NCBI GenBank assembly: GCA_025331435.1
Contig: JAIWNI010000047.1
Location: 1-64,000, forward strand
Reading direction: 5' to 3'
Length of the DNA stretch: 64,000 bases
Origin: Choanephora cucurbitarum
Lineage: Eukaryota > Mucoromycota > Mucoromycetes > Mucorales > Choanephoraceae
Within the stretch, counting starts at the first letter, position 1. Each line of letters begins with the position of its first letter. The notes beneath the pieces are model-generated. The model did no database searches. It saw only the letters and a list, made by a program, of their open reading frames with translations, and was not told the DNA's origin. This document shows positions 45,858 to 60,172 of this stretch, in pieces. The position numbers and the translations under genes are program-made.

Positions 45858-46649
45858 TTAGTTGCATCTGCCTCTGACACAGTTTTCTTCACAATCCCAC
45901 TGGGAAGAACAACAAGCACCAATAGGACCATCGCCTAATCCCAAACCATAATGTCCACTAGTACACGAATTAGAAGAGCCTGTAGGTTTTGGTGTAGAAG
46001 TGTTCGATTTCATGGTAGAGCTCGATTTCATGGTAGAGCTCGATCTCATGGTAGAGCTGGGGCTCATCAAAGTAGTATTTCTAGGGCCATTACATTTGCC
46101 TTTGATACATTGTTCTCGACAATCGGCTTGTGTCTTGCAACAGTCTCCATTATAACCACGACCCTTTCTTTTGCCAAAAATAGTATCTTTGTTTGAACAA
46201 GTGGAAGCAGGGCTAGCACTGGCAGAAGCTGTAGTGCTTGAAGTAGTTTTGGTGCCAGTGGACGTAGTTGAGCGGGAAACGGAAGTAGACCTTCCCCAAG
46301 AACAAGCATAGTTTCGACCGGCTGCAAAGGATTGACCAGGTTCACACTGAGCAGTGACTGTACGGTCTCTGCTAACGACACGATCAAGAACAGTAGGATC
46401 TCCTGGCTTTGAGTACAGATACATAGGTTGAAGTCTTGCTCCGTTCTTCTGTGGACATGAGTCATCAGGGTAAGAGAGATATGTTGTTTGAGAGTCACTA
46501 AATCTGACACACGTGAAGTTACAATCACCAATGGCTGGACAACCTTCATAATACTTGTTAGGAGAGTCGCGGCGAGTGAAGACTGATACTTGTTGAGCAT
46601 TGACAAGTTGAGAGGCAGCAATAGCGAGTAGGGTAGAAATGATAAGCAT
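45858..46649 (-). CDS. Secreted cysteine-rich protein, paralogue of 43677-45026, with two C-terminal modules
   Basis: Single exon, 263 residues. Seen: signal peptide (LIISTLLAIAASQLVNAQ, 1-19); N-terminal module with C-x5-C-x3-C-x17-C (GCPAIGDCNFTCVRF), matching the spacing in the neighbour, then CEPGQSF and NYACSW; a short Ser/Thr linker; a first C-terminal-type module C-x18-CC-x5-C-x3-C-x4-C (GDCCKTQADCREQCIKGKC); a second linker with SSTMRSSSTMKSSSTMK repeats; and a second such module C-x16-CC-x5-C-x3-C-x4-C (GACCSSQWDCEENCVRGRC) ending at the penultimate residue. The three copies across the pair share GxCC, DC and (K/R)G(K/R)C. No enzyme motif. Likely cell-surface or extracellular; binding role is inference. 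Confidence 0.82.
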   Translation of the reverse strand: MLIISTLLAIAASQLVNAQQVSVFTRRDSPNKYYEGCPAIGDCNFTCVRFSDSQTTYLSYPDDSCPQKNGARLQPMYLYSKPGDPTVLDRVVSRDRTVTAQCEPGQSFAAGRNYACSWGRSTSVSRSTTSTGTKTTSSTTASASASPASTCSNKDTIFGKRKGRGYNGDCCKTQADCREQCIKGKCNGPRNTTLMSPSSTMRSSSTMKSSSTMKSNTSTPKPTGSSNSCTSGHYGLGLGDGPIGACCSSQWDCEENCVRGRCN

Positions 46650-46724
46650 ATTTTTTCTTTGAATTAAACAGAAGAGAAAGATCTCAAGAGACAGCAGAAT
46701 GGAGAGTAGAAGTCAATTCAGATA

Positions 46725-46733
46725 ACTTTTATA
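46725..46733 (-). promoter_or_regulatory. TATA box of the second cysteine-rich gene
   Basis: Minus strand reads TATAAAAGT, 76-84 nt upstream of the ATG at 46649. Confidence 0.5.
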
Positions 46734-46739
46734 GTCGCT

Positions 46740-48540
46740 GATAGACGGCTCAAATAAGCTCCAGACATATTATTTTAAATGGAGATGCTCCTGACGCTAC
46801 TATGTCCTTGCTGCATAACCCCTATTCTCATAACTCGGATTTCCATTCAAACCTGTCATTTATAAAGTGTGATTCCTTTGAGCAAAGTTTGTTCCCATTT
46901 TGCCCCCCCCCACATACTTATTTTTGAATTAACATTTCATTAATTTTTTTTAAATATACCGAAATGTAATGGAAAATAGAGAGAAAGAGAAAAAAGGAAG
47001 CCTATTATCAGTAAATATGTGCATATGTTCAAAGAGCAATCAATATAATCAAATGTGTATTTTCATATAAGATCCAAATATATCTTCAATAAAAAGAGAT
47101 TGTCTTTTGTGGCAGTAAACATTAACTTGTTTGAAATAACCTTCTAAAGCCAGCGATACGCTACTTCATGTACGAGATGCTGAGCGCTTGTTTACTTTGT
47201 TGGTTGTATAAGCTGATAAAAGAGAAAAATTGCTCTGAATAAGGTCCATTCTATTAAGCTCTCACTGTGAAAAAATACCAGGCTTTCAAAGGTCTTCTAA
47301 AGATATTTTTTTCCCAACAGGTTTTCTTGATCAAATTACAAGTTCTTTTTTTTTTTTACAAAGCGATTGATTCAAATTTCAAGACTCAGACTTAGTGAAT
47401 CGTCTGCCAACGATGAAAAATATGAAGTTCAAGATGAAATAGAGGGCGAGGGAAAGAAGAGACTAAGGAGGTGTGAAGTTACTATGAAATTCTGGATCAA
47501 ACCTTGATAGTGATCAGCGTTTCCAATAGCAATTTGTCAAGCAATGAAAACAAAAGTTTTGCGACATTTTGTCCGTATAGATAAGTAGCCTTTTCTGAAG
47601 GGCTTATTACTGACTTTATATGCTGATATAATCATATGCAATAACTTGAGAGCTTCTTAGTTTTTGTAGCAGTAATGTCTATTGTTGAAGGGGTACAATT
47701 CTGTCTTATTCATCATTTCTCTATCAAGTTAAATGTATAAAAAAAAAAGAAACTATATCGACCAAACAAAAACGATGCAAGAACATAGTACTTTCTATTC
47801 GAAACTAAACTTCTTTTTCCTGTTGCAATTACAGTTATGTTTAATTGGCGACTTCTAGAATACCTGCCAGCCATTTGATCTACTTGAAGTCCTCAAAAAG
47901 AAAAACCACATACAGCTAGTTGGATTTGTCTAGCTTGGGAAGAAGTATCGTTTTGAATTCATGCTTAGACCCCCTTTGACTTCAATACTCTTTTTCTCTT
48001 TCTGTTTCTTTTCATCAAAAGAAAGCTACTTCGAAGAGTTGTATAAGCTCATATACATCTATATAGATACTATTTTTATTGTGTTTAAAAATATCCAGAT
48101 TAAAGCCTAAATCAGTAACAAAGCGGTAGGGTCAATAAACTTAACGTTGGTTTTCTCTCACTTTTCTTTTCTTACTATGTTACCTATCTCTCAATAGAAA
48201 GCAAGTCATTGCGACACACATGTCAGGAGCTTACCGTTAGAGTTGAATAGAGAGGCACTTTGATGTAGGTGTTTGTATGCATATTATATTGGTATTACAA
48301 TCTATTTACGCAGAGCATGCATTAAATTGATTCCACTCCCCTTCACATACTTTAAACAAATAGGTTAATTCCTTTTTCATTGTTACCATTACGCTTTGAT
48401 ATACACTAGCAGATCAAAGCAAACAATCGAATTTAAGCCCACATCTTAGAAGGTTTTCACTTATATAATGTTGGCTCCCTTGTAGAAATTTGTGTATTCA
48501 GCATGTTTATTCTAAAAGAAAAATAATAGTATATACAGTT
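46740..48540. other. AT-rich intergenic stretch
   Basis: About 1.8 kb with no frame worth calling; it includes a C9 homopolymer at about 46903-46911. Nothing else is seen. Confidence 0.55.
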
Positions 48541-49026
48541 CTAGTTGGTTTTTTCAACTTCAGGAGCCAAAGGAACGGGATTGCTGGGATCATATTCCTT
48601 AGGCAAGTTTAAGCCAACACGGTTAGCTGAAAGCTCGATCTTTTTCTTTTGTTCCAAAACAATAGCTGAGTAGATGTCACGCAACTCCTAAGGTGTTGAA
48701 TAACAAAGGTGATGAACTTGTGCTTCTATAGACTGAATGTATACACACACATACCTTGTGCTTTCTGGAACTGGTCAAGAAGGTCAAGACATTTTCAGCA
48801 TTGACATTTAAAGCTGTGATCTTGGAAGGATCTGTAATGTGTTGGTTTTGACGATAAATCGATTTAAGTTCATTGGCGAAGAAAGGGTTATTAGCTCCTT
48901 TTGTGTACTATGTAAAGTGTTTCAGATTAGGCTTGAAAGAAGTTGGATAAATAGAAAGCAGCTTACTTGGGTATTGCATTCTCTGAGCAAATTGCGGTAC
49001 ACATGTAGACTTCTAGAAGCTGACAT
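48541..49026 (-). CDS. FMC1: ATP synthase assembly factor FMC1, mitochondrial
   Basis: Three exons too short to stand out as open frames: 48967-49026, 48755-48907 and 48541-48687, joined by GT-AG introns of 59 and 67 nt, both in phase 0; 119 residues. FMC1 is a small LYR-type mitochondrial matrix protein that helps assemble the F1 part of ATP synthase, together with Atp12 in yeast. Seen: LHVYRNLLRECNTQ (the LYR-like first helix), FFANELKSIYRQN, VLTFLTSSRKHKELRDIYSA spanning the second exon join, and the typical C-terminal sequence ANRVGLNLPKEYDP. It is divergent from SSL2 with 571 nt between the start codons. Confidence 0.85.
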
Positions 49027-49597
49027 CTTAACGTTGCTATATCAAAAAATATAATAAAGAGAGTAAAACAGCTAAGCGGGGGTCTGTAAGATATTTACGG
49101 CCAGACGCTTAACATAAAAAATAGTAATAAAGGAAAATGAACACTGCAACAGCGACAGTAGTGCTTTATATCAATTATTTAGTGATACTGTTGGGTTTGT
49201 CCAAGATACAAGTCTATTCTGATGGCAAGATATAGTGTGTTTACAGATTGCATTCATATTTATCACAACTTTCAAAATAAAATTTAACTTCCAGATTTAA
49301 CTATTGCCTTTTTTAGCATATTTTGAGGGTTTAACTCAACAAGCTAGAACGCTAACAAAGCTCAAATATCATGATATTCCAACTTAGCTTATAAGTTGAT
49401 ATCCTACTGAAATGTCTGTTACCTAATTTTGATATTTTAAGAGGTATACTGATGAGTCTAGAAAAGAAGCTAAAATTGTCTTAATTTAAGTGCAAAAAAT
49501 TGTAGAAAACTGGATTACACAAAAATGTTGAACGCACAGAAATAAAGCTGCGGTTAGCATTAGTTATTTTTTTCTAGTTCTTTTTCGTCGTAGCATT
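49027..49597. other. Shared divergent upstream region of FMC1 and SSL2
   Basis: 571 nt, AT-rich. A CT-rich leader (49566-49590) precedes the SSL2 ATG. No clear TATA box on the SSL2 side. Confidence 0.45.
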
Positions 49598-52546
<2,949 letters not shown>

Positions 52547-52599
52547 GAAAGAAGAGGATCTATTACAGCTCATGCCATTTTTTCTATCTAAATAGCATA

Positions 52600-53470
52600 T
52601 TCATCATGTAAATAATAAAGCATTTCTTTTTTTTGTGTGTGTATATATAATATGTATTGTCAATGATTGTAATGTGATATTTCTCTTTCTTGACTTTATT
52701 TAATAGGGTACGTGACGAAATGATTCTTAGTATTTGTAGCTTGCCAAAAATGAAAGCTTTTTTCAGCAGATCTTGAGATTGACGACGTTAGTAAGCAAAT
52801 CAGTTTGAATTCAATCCAGTTCATTGCAGAGACAAGAGAGTCGGGCAGACTAAATTGATATGGCAAGAAATAAGGAAACATTTTTTTCTTTGTAGGATTA
52901 GCTTGCTGGCTTGATTTCTTAAAGTGACCTTTACTTCAAAAGGTTTCAATAGTAAGGTGTATGCGTACCAAACATAGAAGGCGTGTATGAATTAGATACA
53001 TGTAAGCAAAAATATTTCTTTTTACATAATAAAAACTGGCACCATTCAAACATATCCGCCTAATAAATAAAGGGCTGGATCTGAGCTACATGGAACTACA
53101 TTTTCATTTGTTTAGGATTTAATGTTGCGAGATGCCATTCAAACATGTCTCAAGCTAAGGAATATATCGAGCAAGCGCGTTTCGATACAGAGATCTAACA
53201 GTAAAAATAGCATAATGAGGTATCCATATATATATGCATTGAAACAACGTTATGTAAAAGAAAGTAATACTTTGTTAATACGTTATCTTGAAAGTTCTTA
53301 TTTGTTGCGCGTATTTTTAGAAGATAAGAAGAAACATGCTATTCTGAAAGTGCCTAGACGAATAAGCAGTTTCGCGTATATTGTATTTTTCAGCAATTAA
53401 GAGAAAAAGGAGCAGCTAGTAGAAAGCTTATTTATGATAAACACTTTTCAAAGAATTCGAGGAAATGATG
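52600..53470. other. Intergenic stretch between SSL2 and the transposase relic
   Basis: Contains the SSL2 3' end (AATAAA-like and GT/TA-rich at 52610-52655) and short random frames. No gene is seen. Confidence 0.5.
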
Positions 53471-53479
53471 GTCCCAACC

Positions 53480-54075
53480 TTAAAAGTCTTTCTTTGTTAC
53501 CTTAGCACAGACATCCATGATTTTGGGTGTGAGTGTCACACCAGTCTCGAAAGGCTTTCTCTTGACACCATACTTCACCTTCAGCCATGATAGCTTAATT
53601 GGGTTTAGCAATGGTGGGCATGGAGGAAGATTTACACACCTATAGTCTCTACTTTTTCTCAAGTTTCTTACTTTAGCTGGCCTATGTACGGGAGTGTTGT
53701 CCGTTACCAAGTAAAAGTCCCCCATGCTGTTTCGGTCAAGAACAATTATCATATTACTCAAGTAATTTAGATGATGCTCGACCCTTGTTCCAACTTTAGC
53801 TGTTCTTGTAACAATTTTACCATCTACTCTTCTGTTATCAGCTCTCGAAATCATTATTGGCACTCTCAAAGAAATGTAAACAACGCCAACACTTGAGATG
53901 GCACCAAGAATGATTATTGTAGTGCCTTTCGAAGCAGAGACAGTTGTCTTAGCAGGAGCTCCCTTATTAGACCAGCCGCGAGCATGTCATGTGAGGATTG
54001 AATCCTGATTCGTTCAAAAACACGCAATCGTCCTTAAATTCCATTTCTCTATCAGCCAGCCATTCAAAGGCACTG
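53480..54075 (-). mobile_element. Dead DDE transposase relic (IS630/Tc1-mariner superfamily, DDE_3 type)
   Basis: Two overlapping reading frames on the minus strand cover the catalytic half of a DDE_3 transposase. The left-hand protein part (about 54075-53990) has EFKDDCVFLNESGFN; after a frameshift near 53980-53990 the second frame carries GWSNKGAPAK, TTIIILGAISSVGVV, GTRVEHHLNYLSNM, FYLVTDNTPVHRPAKV and LNPIKLSWLKVKYG. In active members the first acid lies in F(I/L)DExGF and the last in NPIE. Here they read N (FLNESGF) and K (NPIK), so two of three catalytic acids are replaced; the middle one (VTDN) remains. The N-terminal DNA-binding half is absent or unrecognisable (54084-54430 may hold its remains). 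Terminal repeats were not found by eye. Confidence 0.8.
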
Positions 54076-54865
54076 ACAAGCATTCACCTTACAATGAGTA
54101 TGACTTTGTGATTGTCATTTTGTGGAGATATGAAGTGATCCATATAAGAGAGCTTTTGGTATGTCTTAAAAAGGAGCGGTATCCTTTTGATAAAGAAAAC
54201 AATTGCATTATTATATGCATGCGCTGTATCAGAACCGATTTGATTTGTTCGTGGATTTCGACACCTAATCCACTTCTGATGATTTTGAAGTAGAACAATG
54301 AAGTCAAATTGAAGATAACGGATCCAAGCAGGCCCGTAGTTCTTTGATGTAACGCATAAATCTTGTCTCTTTGAGTCGTTTTCTTTTTCACTAGCAATAT
54401 ATAGTTGTTGATGGTTAAGAAAGCTCACACTTTATGATTTCTCTACATGCTCAACAAGAAGTTTCTCTCAATTTAGATTTAATGAAATTACATCACTAAG
54501 AATTACTGTCGGTCAGACAAAAAGAGAGGGTTAACCGCGAGGCATTATAAACTAAATAGTAAAAATACTTTATTCTTGTACTAAAACTGAAGATTGTTCG
54601 AACAATGCTTCTTCTAAAGGATTTTACAGGCCTAAAATGATACAAACCAAGATAAAAAAAACAGTATAGAGAAGTGGTACATCAAATTGACGTCAGGAAG
54701 CTGATCATCGTGAAAGTGAGCCAACTATGAAATAGGTCTAAAAAACAAATGATGTATTTGCAACTAAGCTTAACGCGCTTTAAAATTGGATTTAATAGCC
54801 CTTTTTTGAAAAAAAAAAGTATTTCATCACTCTTTTTGTTTCTTTTTCTCGCTTCTTTGAAAAAA
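54076..54865. other. Intergenic stretch, possibly remains of the transposase N-terminal half
   Basis: Minus-strand frames at 54084-54428 run into the transposase relic but their content matches no DNA-binding domain that I can recognise. From 54480 the sequence is plain AT-rich spacer before the MPV17-like gene. Confidence 0.4.
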
Positions 54866-55594
54866 ATGAATGGGTTAAGAGCACTAAATGCTTTCTACAA
54901 CAAATCGTACAACAAACGACCTATATTAACTTTGTGTGTAACAAATGGAATACTTGGTATTATAAGTGATAGTTTGGCTCAGAGTATATCATTATACAAC
55001 AAATTGAATCAGAAAATGGAGGATCGACTCTTGCCTGACAGAATGAAAAAACATCACGATATGTGGTCTATCAGCGACCATTGGGATTTGACTCGAACAT
55101 TTCGTTTTGCTGCTTATAACTTTTGTGTTGCTCCTTTGGGTGGAAAATGGTACATGTTTTTGGATAAGTTCTTTCCTATGCCTGTAGCCACAGGTGCAGT
55201 TTCAAAGGCTGTTCAAAGTCAAATCACCAAAAAAGCCAACATGATGGCTGTCAAGCGTATGGTCACAGACCAAGTTTTGTTTGCACCTGCTGGTTTAGTT
55301 TTGTTCTTTACGACAATGGGTTTAGCCGAAACTGGAAAATGGGAAGGCGTTCAAGAGAAATTTAGAGATGCTTATGTACCAGCATTGATTGCCAACTACA
55401 AAGTGTGGCCTGCAGTTCAATTCATAAATTTCAAGTGGATGCCATTACAATATCGACTACCTTTTGTGAGCAGTTTGGGTATTGTTTGGAACGCCTATCT
55501 GAGCTGGTTAAACAACGCTTCAAAGCAAGAGGAAAGTGTATTAGAAAAACTCGAAAGAAAGGATACAGGATTAGAGGTAGTACAATCTACTTAG
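54866..55594 (+). CDS. MPV17/PMP22 family integral membrane protein
   Basis: Single exon. The ATG at 54866 (MNGLRALNAFYN) is chosen over 54749 because the upstream codons lie in A/T leader sequence with a Phe/Leu run; this gives 242 residues, longer than human MPV17 (176) mainly through a hydrophilic loop at about 45-75. Four-helix membrane protein of the mitochondrial inner membrane or peroxisome. Seen: the opening YNKRPILTLCVTNGILGIISD with a first hydrophobic helix, RTFRFAAYNFCVAPLGGKWY, DQVLFAPAGLVLFF, and the family signature NYKVWPAVQFINFKWMPLQY followed by VSSLGIVWNAYLSW. Yeast Sym1 is the best-known fungal member (stress-related, mitochondrial). Which paralogue this is cannot be decided. 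It converges on LYS2 (174 nt between stops). Confidence 0.9.
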   Translation: MNGLRALNAFYNKSYNKRPILTLCVTNGILGIISDSLAQSISLYNKLNQKMEDRLLPDRMKKHHDMWSISDHWDLTRTFRFAAYNFCVAPLGGKWYMFLDKFFPMPVATGAVSKAVQSQITKKANMMAVKRMVTDQVLFAPAGLVLFFTTMGLAETGKWEGVQEKFRDAYVPALIANYKVWPAVQFINFKWMPLQYRLPFVSSLGIVWNAYLSWLNNASKQEESVLEKLERKDTGLEVVQST

Positions 55595-55767
55595 ACTATT
55601 TATATTTATGTATCTGCACATCCTATACCTACTACCTCACAACCATGTATAAAGAAAATATTGTATAATAAATATGAATATCTAAATTTATTATTTGGAG
55701 GTAATTATATGAACATTTTATGTATATGAATATATTACAAAGTAAAGAGGTATGTGTTTGAAATTGT

Positions 55768-58700
55768 TTAGTGCTTAGCACCACTACGTTGCAGCAAAGT
55801 AACTTGAGCATTCAATTCGGGTAGAGGGCGATGACCAGCAGCTGGCTCTGGCATATAACCAACCTTGACCAAGTAAGCAAGATAAAGACCTAATAGCTCA
55901 TCACCCATCAAAGGTTGCTTGACACCATCAAGGGCTAAGACAGATTGTGTATTTGTATCGTCTAATTGAGCACTCTTGGTAGAAGTAGGTAAATCATCAA
56001 GCACAAAATGAAGAAGAGGGAATAGGGAGTGATCTTGTGATTTGAGTGTGTACTCCATTAGCTTGTTTCTCCAGTCAATGTACTCAGTTTGCTTGCTCTG
56101 GTAACCGTAAGTAAGCAAAGAGCCAAACATACTGTTGTAAGTAAAACCAGCTGGATGAGTCACCTGCAAGACACCAAGCTTTGTTGATTCTTTATCATGG
56201 AAGGCAGCACCAGCAACAACAGATGCAACATAGTCTACAGAACAACAGTTGATGTCATTTGCCATTGCAGGCAGAAATCCAAGTTCAACACAGCCCTTCA
56301 TCAAGCGCCAGATAAAGTCATCTGTGTTAGTAACACCAGAGCGAGAATCACCTAGAATATAACCAGGACGGATGATGGTAGCAGGCATGCCTCTTGTTCT
56401 AGCCTCCAGAATCAACTTTTCAGATACCCACTTGCTTTGACCATAACCATTTTCCAGACCTGAGCGACTGTCTTCAAGATTGTTATCTTCAGATACAGGG
56501 ATACCCAATTCAAGATAGGCTGGAGTATCAAGGACAGAGGTAGATGATACAAAATGGAATGATTTTTGGTGGTGCTCTGAAGCCAATCGCATAGCCCAGA
56601 GAGTCCCTATCACATTAGGTCCACGTAATTGTTGATAAGGATAGACCCAGTGAACAAGAGCACCGTTATGAACAATAGCATCAGCCGTAGAAGCATACAA
56701 GTTCCAATCTTCGTCAGAGAGACCAAGGCGATCACTAGCCAAATCACCGCAGACAGCAACAATACGGCCTTCCCAAGCGTCGTTCCAAACCAAGTGATCA
56801 ACAGCAGCCTTCTTGACACGCTCAAATGCGCCCGCATTGTCCTTGGCACGGACGATACAAACAACCTTCTTAGTGTTAGAATAACTCAGCAGCTTGTCAA
56901 GAATAAAAGCACCCAAGAAACCAGTACTGCCAGTCAAGACAAAGGTGCGATCATTAGAAGAAGTTGTCAAGGGAGAATATGATTCTTGAAGAAATTCTTT
57001 GGACAATACATCAACATCAGCAGCATAGTCAATTTCCTCTTTCTTTTCAACTTGTTGTTCCTTGTGTTGTTGAATGTTGCTAGCATCCATGATGTTACCA
57101 CTCTGCAAGTTGTCAACTTCGCGAGCAAGGCCAGCAATAGTAGGCTCAGCATAGACAAGACCAAGAGGGGCATCCACCTGAAACTTTTGTCGGATTTCAA
57201 AGATAAGACGAGTGGCAATCAATGAGTGACCACCAATGTCAAAAAAGTTTTCATCAACACCAATAACAGGGTCAGAGGCAGGAAGAAGCTCTTTCCAAAT
57301 ACCATGAATGATGTTTTCGTTAGGAGTCATCTTTGGCAATGTAGTACCATTAGCATCAGAAGTAGGAACAGGAGTAGACTTGTTAAATTGAGCAGTATCA
57401 GGGAAAGGCAAAGCGTTCTTGTCAACCTTACCATTGGGTGTAAGAGGCATACGAACCAAGGGTACAAAAACAGCAGGAATGGCATAACTGGGAAGCTTTT
57501 GTTTCAAATAATCACGTATGTGCTTGATCAGTCTACGGAAATGATGGCTGGAACGAACATCATTCTCGTCATGGTCGTCTTCATCATCTTCAGTGGCACT
57601 AGCGAAATCAGCATCGGCAGCAGACAAGTTTGGTACGAAATAAGCAACTAGCGTTTGTTCTTCGTTCTTGTCACGACGAACCAAGGTGACGTTCTCGCGA
57701 ACATAAGGATGTTGGGATAAATGGGTGTCAATTTCACCAAGTTCAATACGGAAACCTCGGATTTTGACTTGATCATCAGCACGACCGGTACATTCAACAT
57801 TACCATCAGGTCTATAGCGACCCAAATCGCCAGAGCGGTACATACGATCGCGTTTACCCAGATAAAATTGCTTCCAAGCATCGCCTTCAACACACGCTTC
57901 ATTCTTGCCATCATCTGTACAGGGATTAGGAACAAACCAGTTAGGGATGAACTTTTCAGCAGTAGCTTCAGGCAAGCGAAGATAACCCTCAGAAAGACCA
58001 GGAGCACGAACATAAATTTCGCCAATCTCACCTACACCACACATCTTTGTACGATCTTGACGATTGACAACTAAGAGTTGCACATTAACCATACCTTTAC
58101 CGGCTGCAATTACTTCTTTTTGAGAACTCAAGAAAGCAGGATGAGAAGAGCGTGCAGGAACAATGAAATGTGAAACGGAACGTTGAGTTTCTGTAGTACC
58201 ATACATGTTAATGACAGCTACATTGGGAGCATACTTTTGAATACGCGCAGCATCACGCTTAGTCAAGATGTCACCAACAAAGAAAGCATTAATGAGAGAA
58301 GGAATCTCAACTTGAGCATGAGAAGAGAGCAATTGACCCATAGCAGGAGTCAAATGAGTTACAGAGACTTGAGACTTATTCATCCACTCAGCGAGACGAC
58401 CAGGAATACCAATATCTTCAGATGTGGGGATGTGCAGTTCAGCACCCAAGAAGAGAGGTGTGAAAATATCACGTTGGATAGGATCATGGGCAATACCAGA
58501 CAACATAGTAAATTTGTCTTTCTCAGATAGACCAAATGTTTCAGCCATCCAGGGATAGAAATGAGTTAATGAAAAGTGTCTACCTCTGACACCTTTGGGA
58601 ATACCAGTACTACCACTTGTAAAGCTTAAGGTACCAATACTGTCAGGGCCAATCACAATGCCAGTTGATTGAGATTCCTTTTCGCGAACACTATCAAGGA

Positions 58701-60116
58701 CATCAACACTTCCTTCGGATAAAGAACCACCAAACAAATGACCGCTCTTGTTGAGCTTGAGGTCAGGAATTTCACAAATAATGTCTTGCTCCTTCTTGAT
58801 ATATTCTCTAACTGAATTAGCAATCTTGCCAGCTTCTTTAAGGACAATTAAACCACGGGGCTTGGCAACAGAAAGGTATATTTCTTGACGGGTGGGAGGA
58901 TAAGCAGGGTCTATTGATACAATAGATTATAAATACGTTACTTTGTTTTTTTTTCACCATCAGATATAAACTTACCAATGACACTAAAAGTAGCACCTGC
59001 TTTGAGAACACCCATGATAGCAACGACCAAATCAACACCTCTATAAGCATAAATCATAACAACATCCTCTCTTTGAATGCCATTAGCAACAAGATAGTGA
59101 GCTACAGTATTTGAAGCATAATGGATCTGTTGGTAGGTGTATAGAGTCTTGGTAGAGTCATCGGATGATTCAACGATACAAGTACGTTCTGGATGTCTTG
59201 AGGCGTTTGAAGAAAAAATATCAGTAATAGCCCCTCTCCATTGAGACCAATGTAAATCCACAGTAGGATCAGGAAGTGGAGATCCAGCTAAGCCTGAATC
59301 AGAAAGAGGAATTTGACCTACTGGCAAATCTTGCGATTTGGCACCTGTCTCAATTAAAGTGGCCAACTGAGAAAAGATATACTCAATTCGCTTAGGAGAA
59401 AACAGGATTTGGTTATAGACAATACGAATGGACACTGGACGCAACACAGAAGTACGGAGAGAAGAAGTTTGCTCAGCAGAAGAGACAAAAACAGTCAAGT
59501 CAGAACTCGCTGATGTAGTAGCCAAGTGTTGTTGTGAAGGTTGATCGATTTCATTATAGAATCGAACACGACACAGAGGACGTCTGCTTTCGGGATCGAC
59601 ACCTTCATAGATAGCTTCAGCTAGTTGATCGAAAGGAACTTCTTGACTTAATGCTTCTTGTTCAACCTAGAAAAGAACAAGTACACTTTAAATATACGTT
59701 CTTTTCTTTTTTTCCGAATAGCATGAATCCCTCCAAAGATAAAAAGAAATCAAATACTTTACCTTTGTTACCATTTCAATGATATTGTTCAAATTTGATG
59801 TAGGATCTACACGAAGACGTAACAAGACAGGGTTTCCGCTAACAGAAGAAGTACCAATACCAAATTCTTCATCACCTGTATAGCGCTGAAGAAGAACAGA
59901 GAAAGCAGATAAGATGACACAGAAAGCAGTAGGACGAGCGGGTGTCATAGAGAATTGGACGAGACTCATCAGTGTCTGTTCAGACAAATTGAATGTCTGA
60001 ACTTCTTCTACCGTACGAGCAGGCAATGGTCTTGGATAATCTGTGGGGACAAGTAAATCTGTCAAGTTTTGAAGACGTTGCTTCCATGATGTGATATGAT
60101 CAGCAGTGTTCACCAT
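55768..60116 (-). CDS. LYS2: L-2-aminoadipate reductase (alpha-aminoadipate reductase)
   Basis: Three exons: 59763-60116, 58976-59666, 55768-58910 (GT-AG introns of 96 and 65 nt); 1,395 residues, almost the same as yeast Lys2 (1,392). It reduces alpha-aminoadipate to its semialdehyde in the fungal lysine pathway, using ATP, NADPH and a carrier arm charged by Lys5. Seen: a Lys2-type N-terminal condensation-like region (1-230, YTGDEEFGIGTSS); the adenylation domain with SFTSGSTGIPKGV (about 444-456), MYGTTETQRSV and MYRSGDLGRY; a carrier domain with FFDIGGHSLIATRL (phosphopantetheine Ser about 911); and a reductase domain with VLTGSTGFLGAFIL (about 1005-1018) and the YGQSKWVSEKL catalytic motif. 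The ATG at 60116 is the first in frame; an earlier reading would use TTG. Confidence 0.97.
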
Positions 60117-60163
60117 TATTATGTACAATAAAATAAAATAAATAAAGTCAAGATGTGTCTATG

Positions 60164-60172
60164 TATATATAT
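60164..60172 (-). promoter_or_regulatory. TATA-like box of LYS2
   Basis: An alternating TA run on the minus strand (TATATATAC) 48-56 nt upstream of the LYS2 ATG. No Lys14- or Gcn4-type site (TGACTC) was seen nearby. Confidence 0.4.

Noticed and set aside
58183..58530. Plus-strand frames inside LYS2 (also 57226-57651 and 57721-58074)
   Set aside because: Antisense shadows of a conserved enzyme-coding exon.
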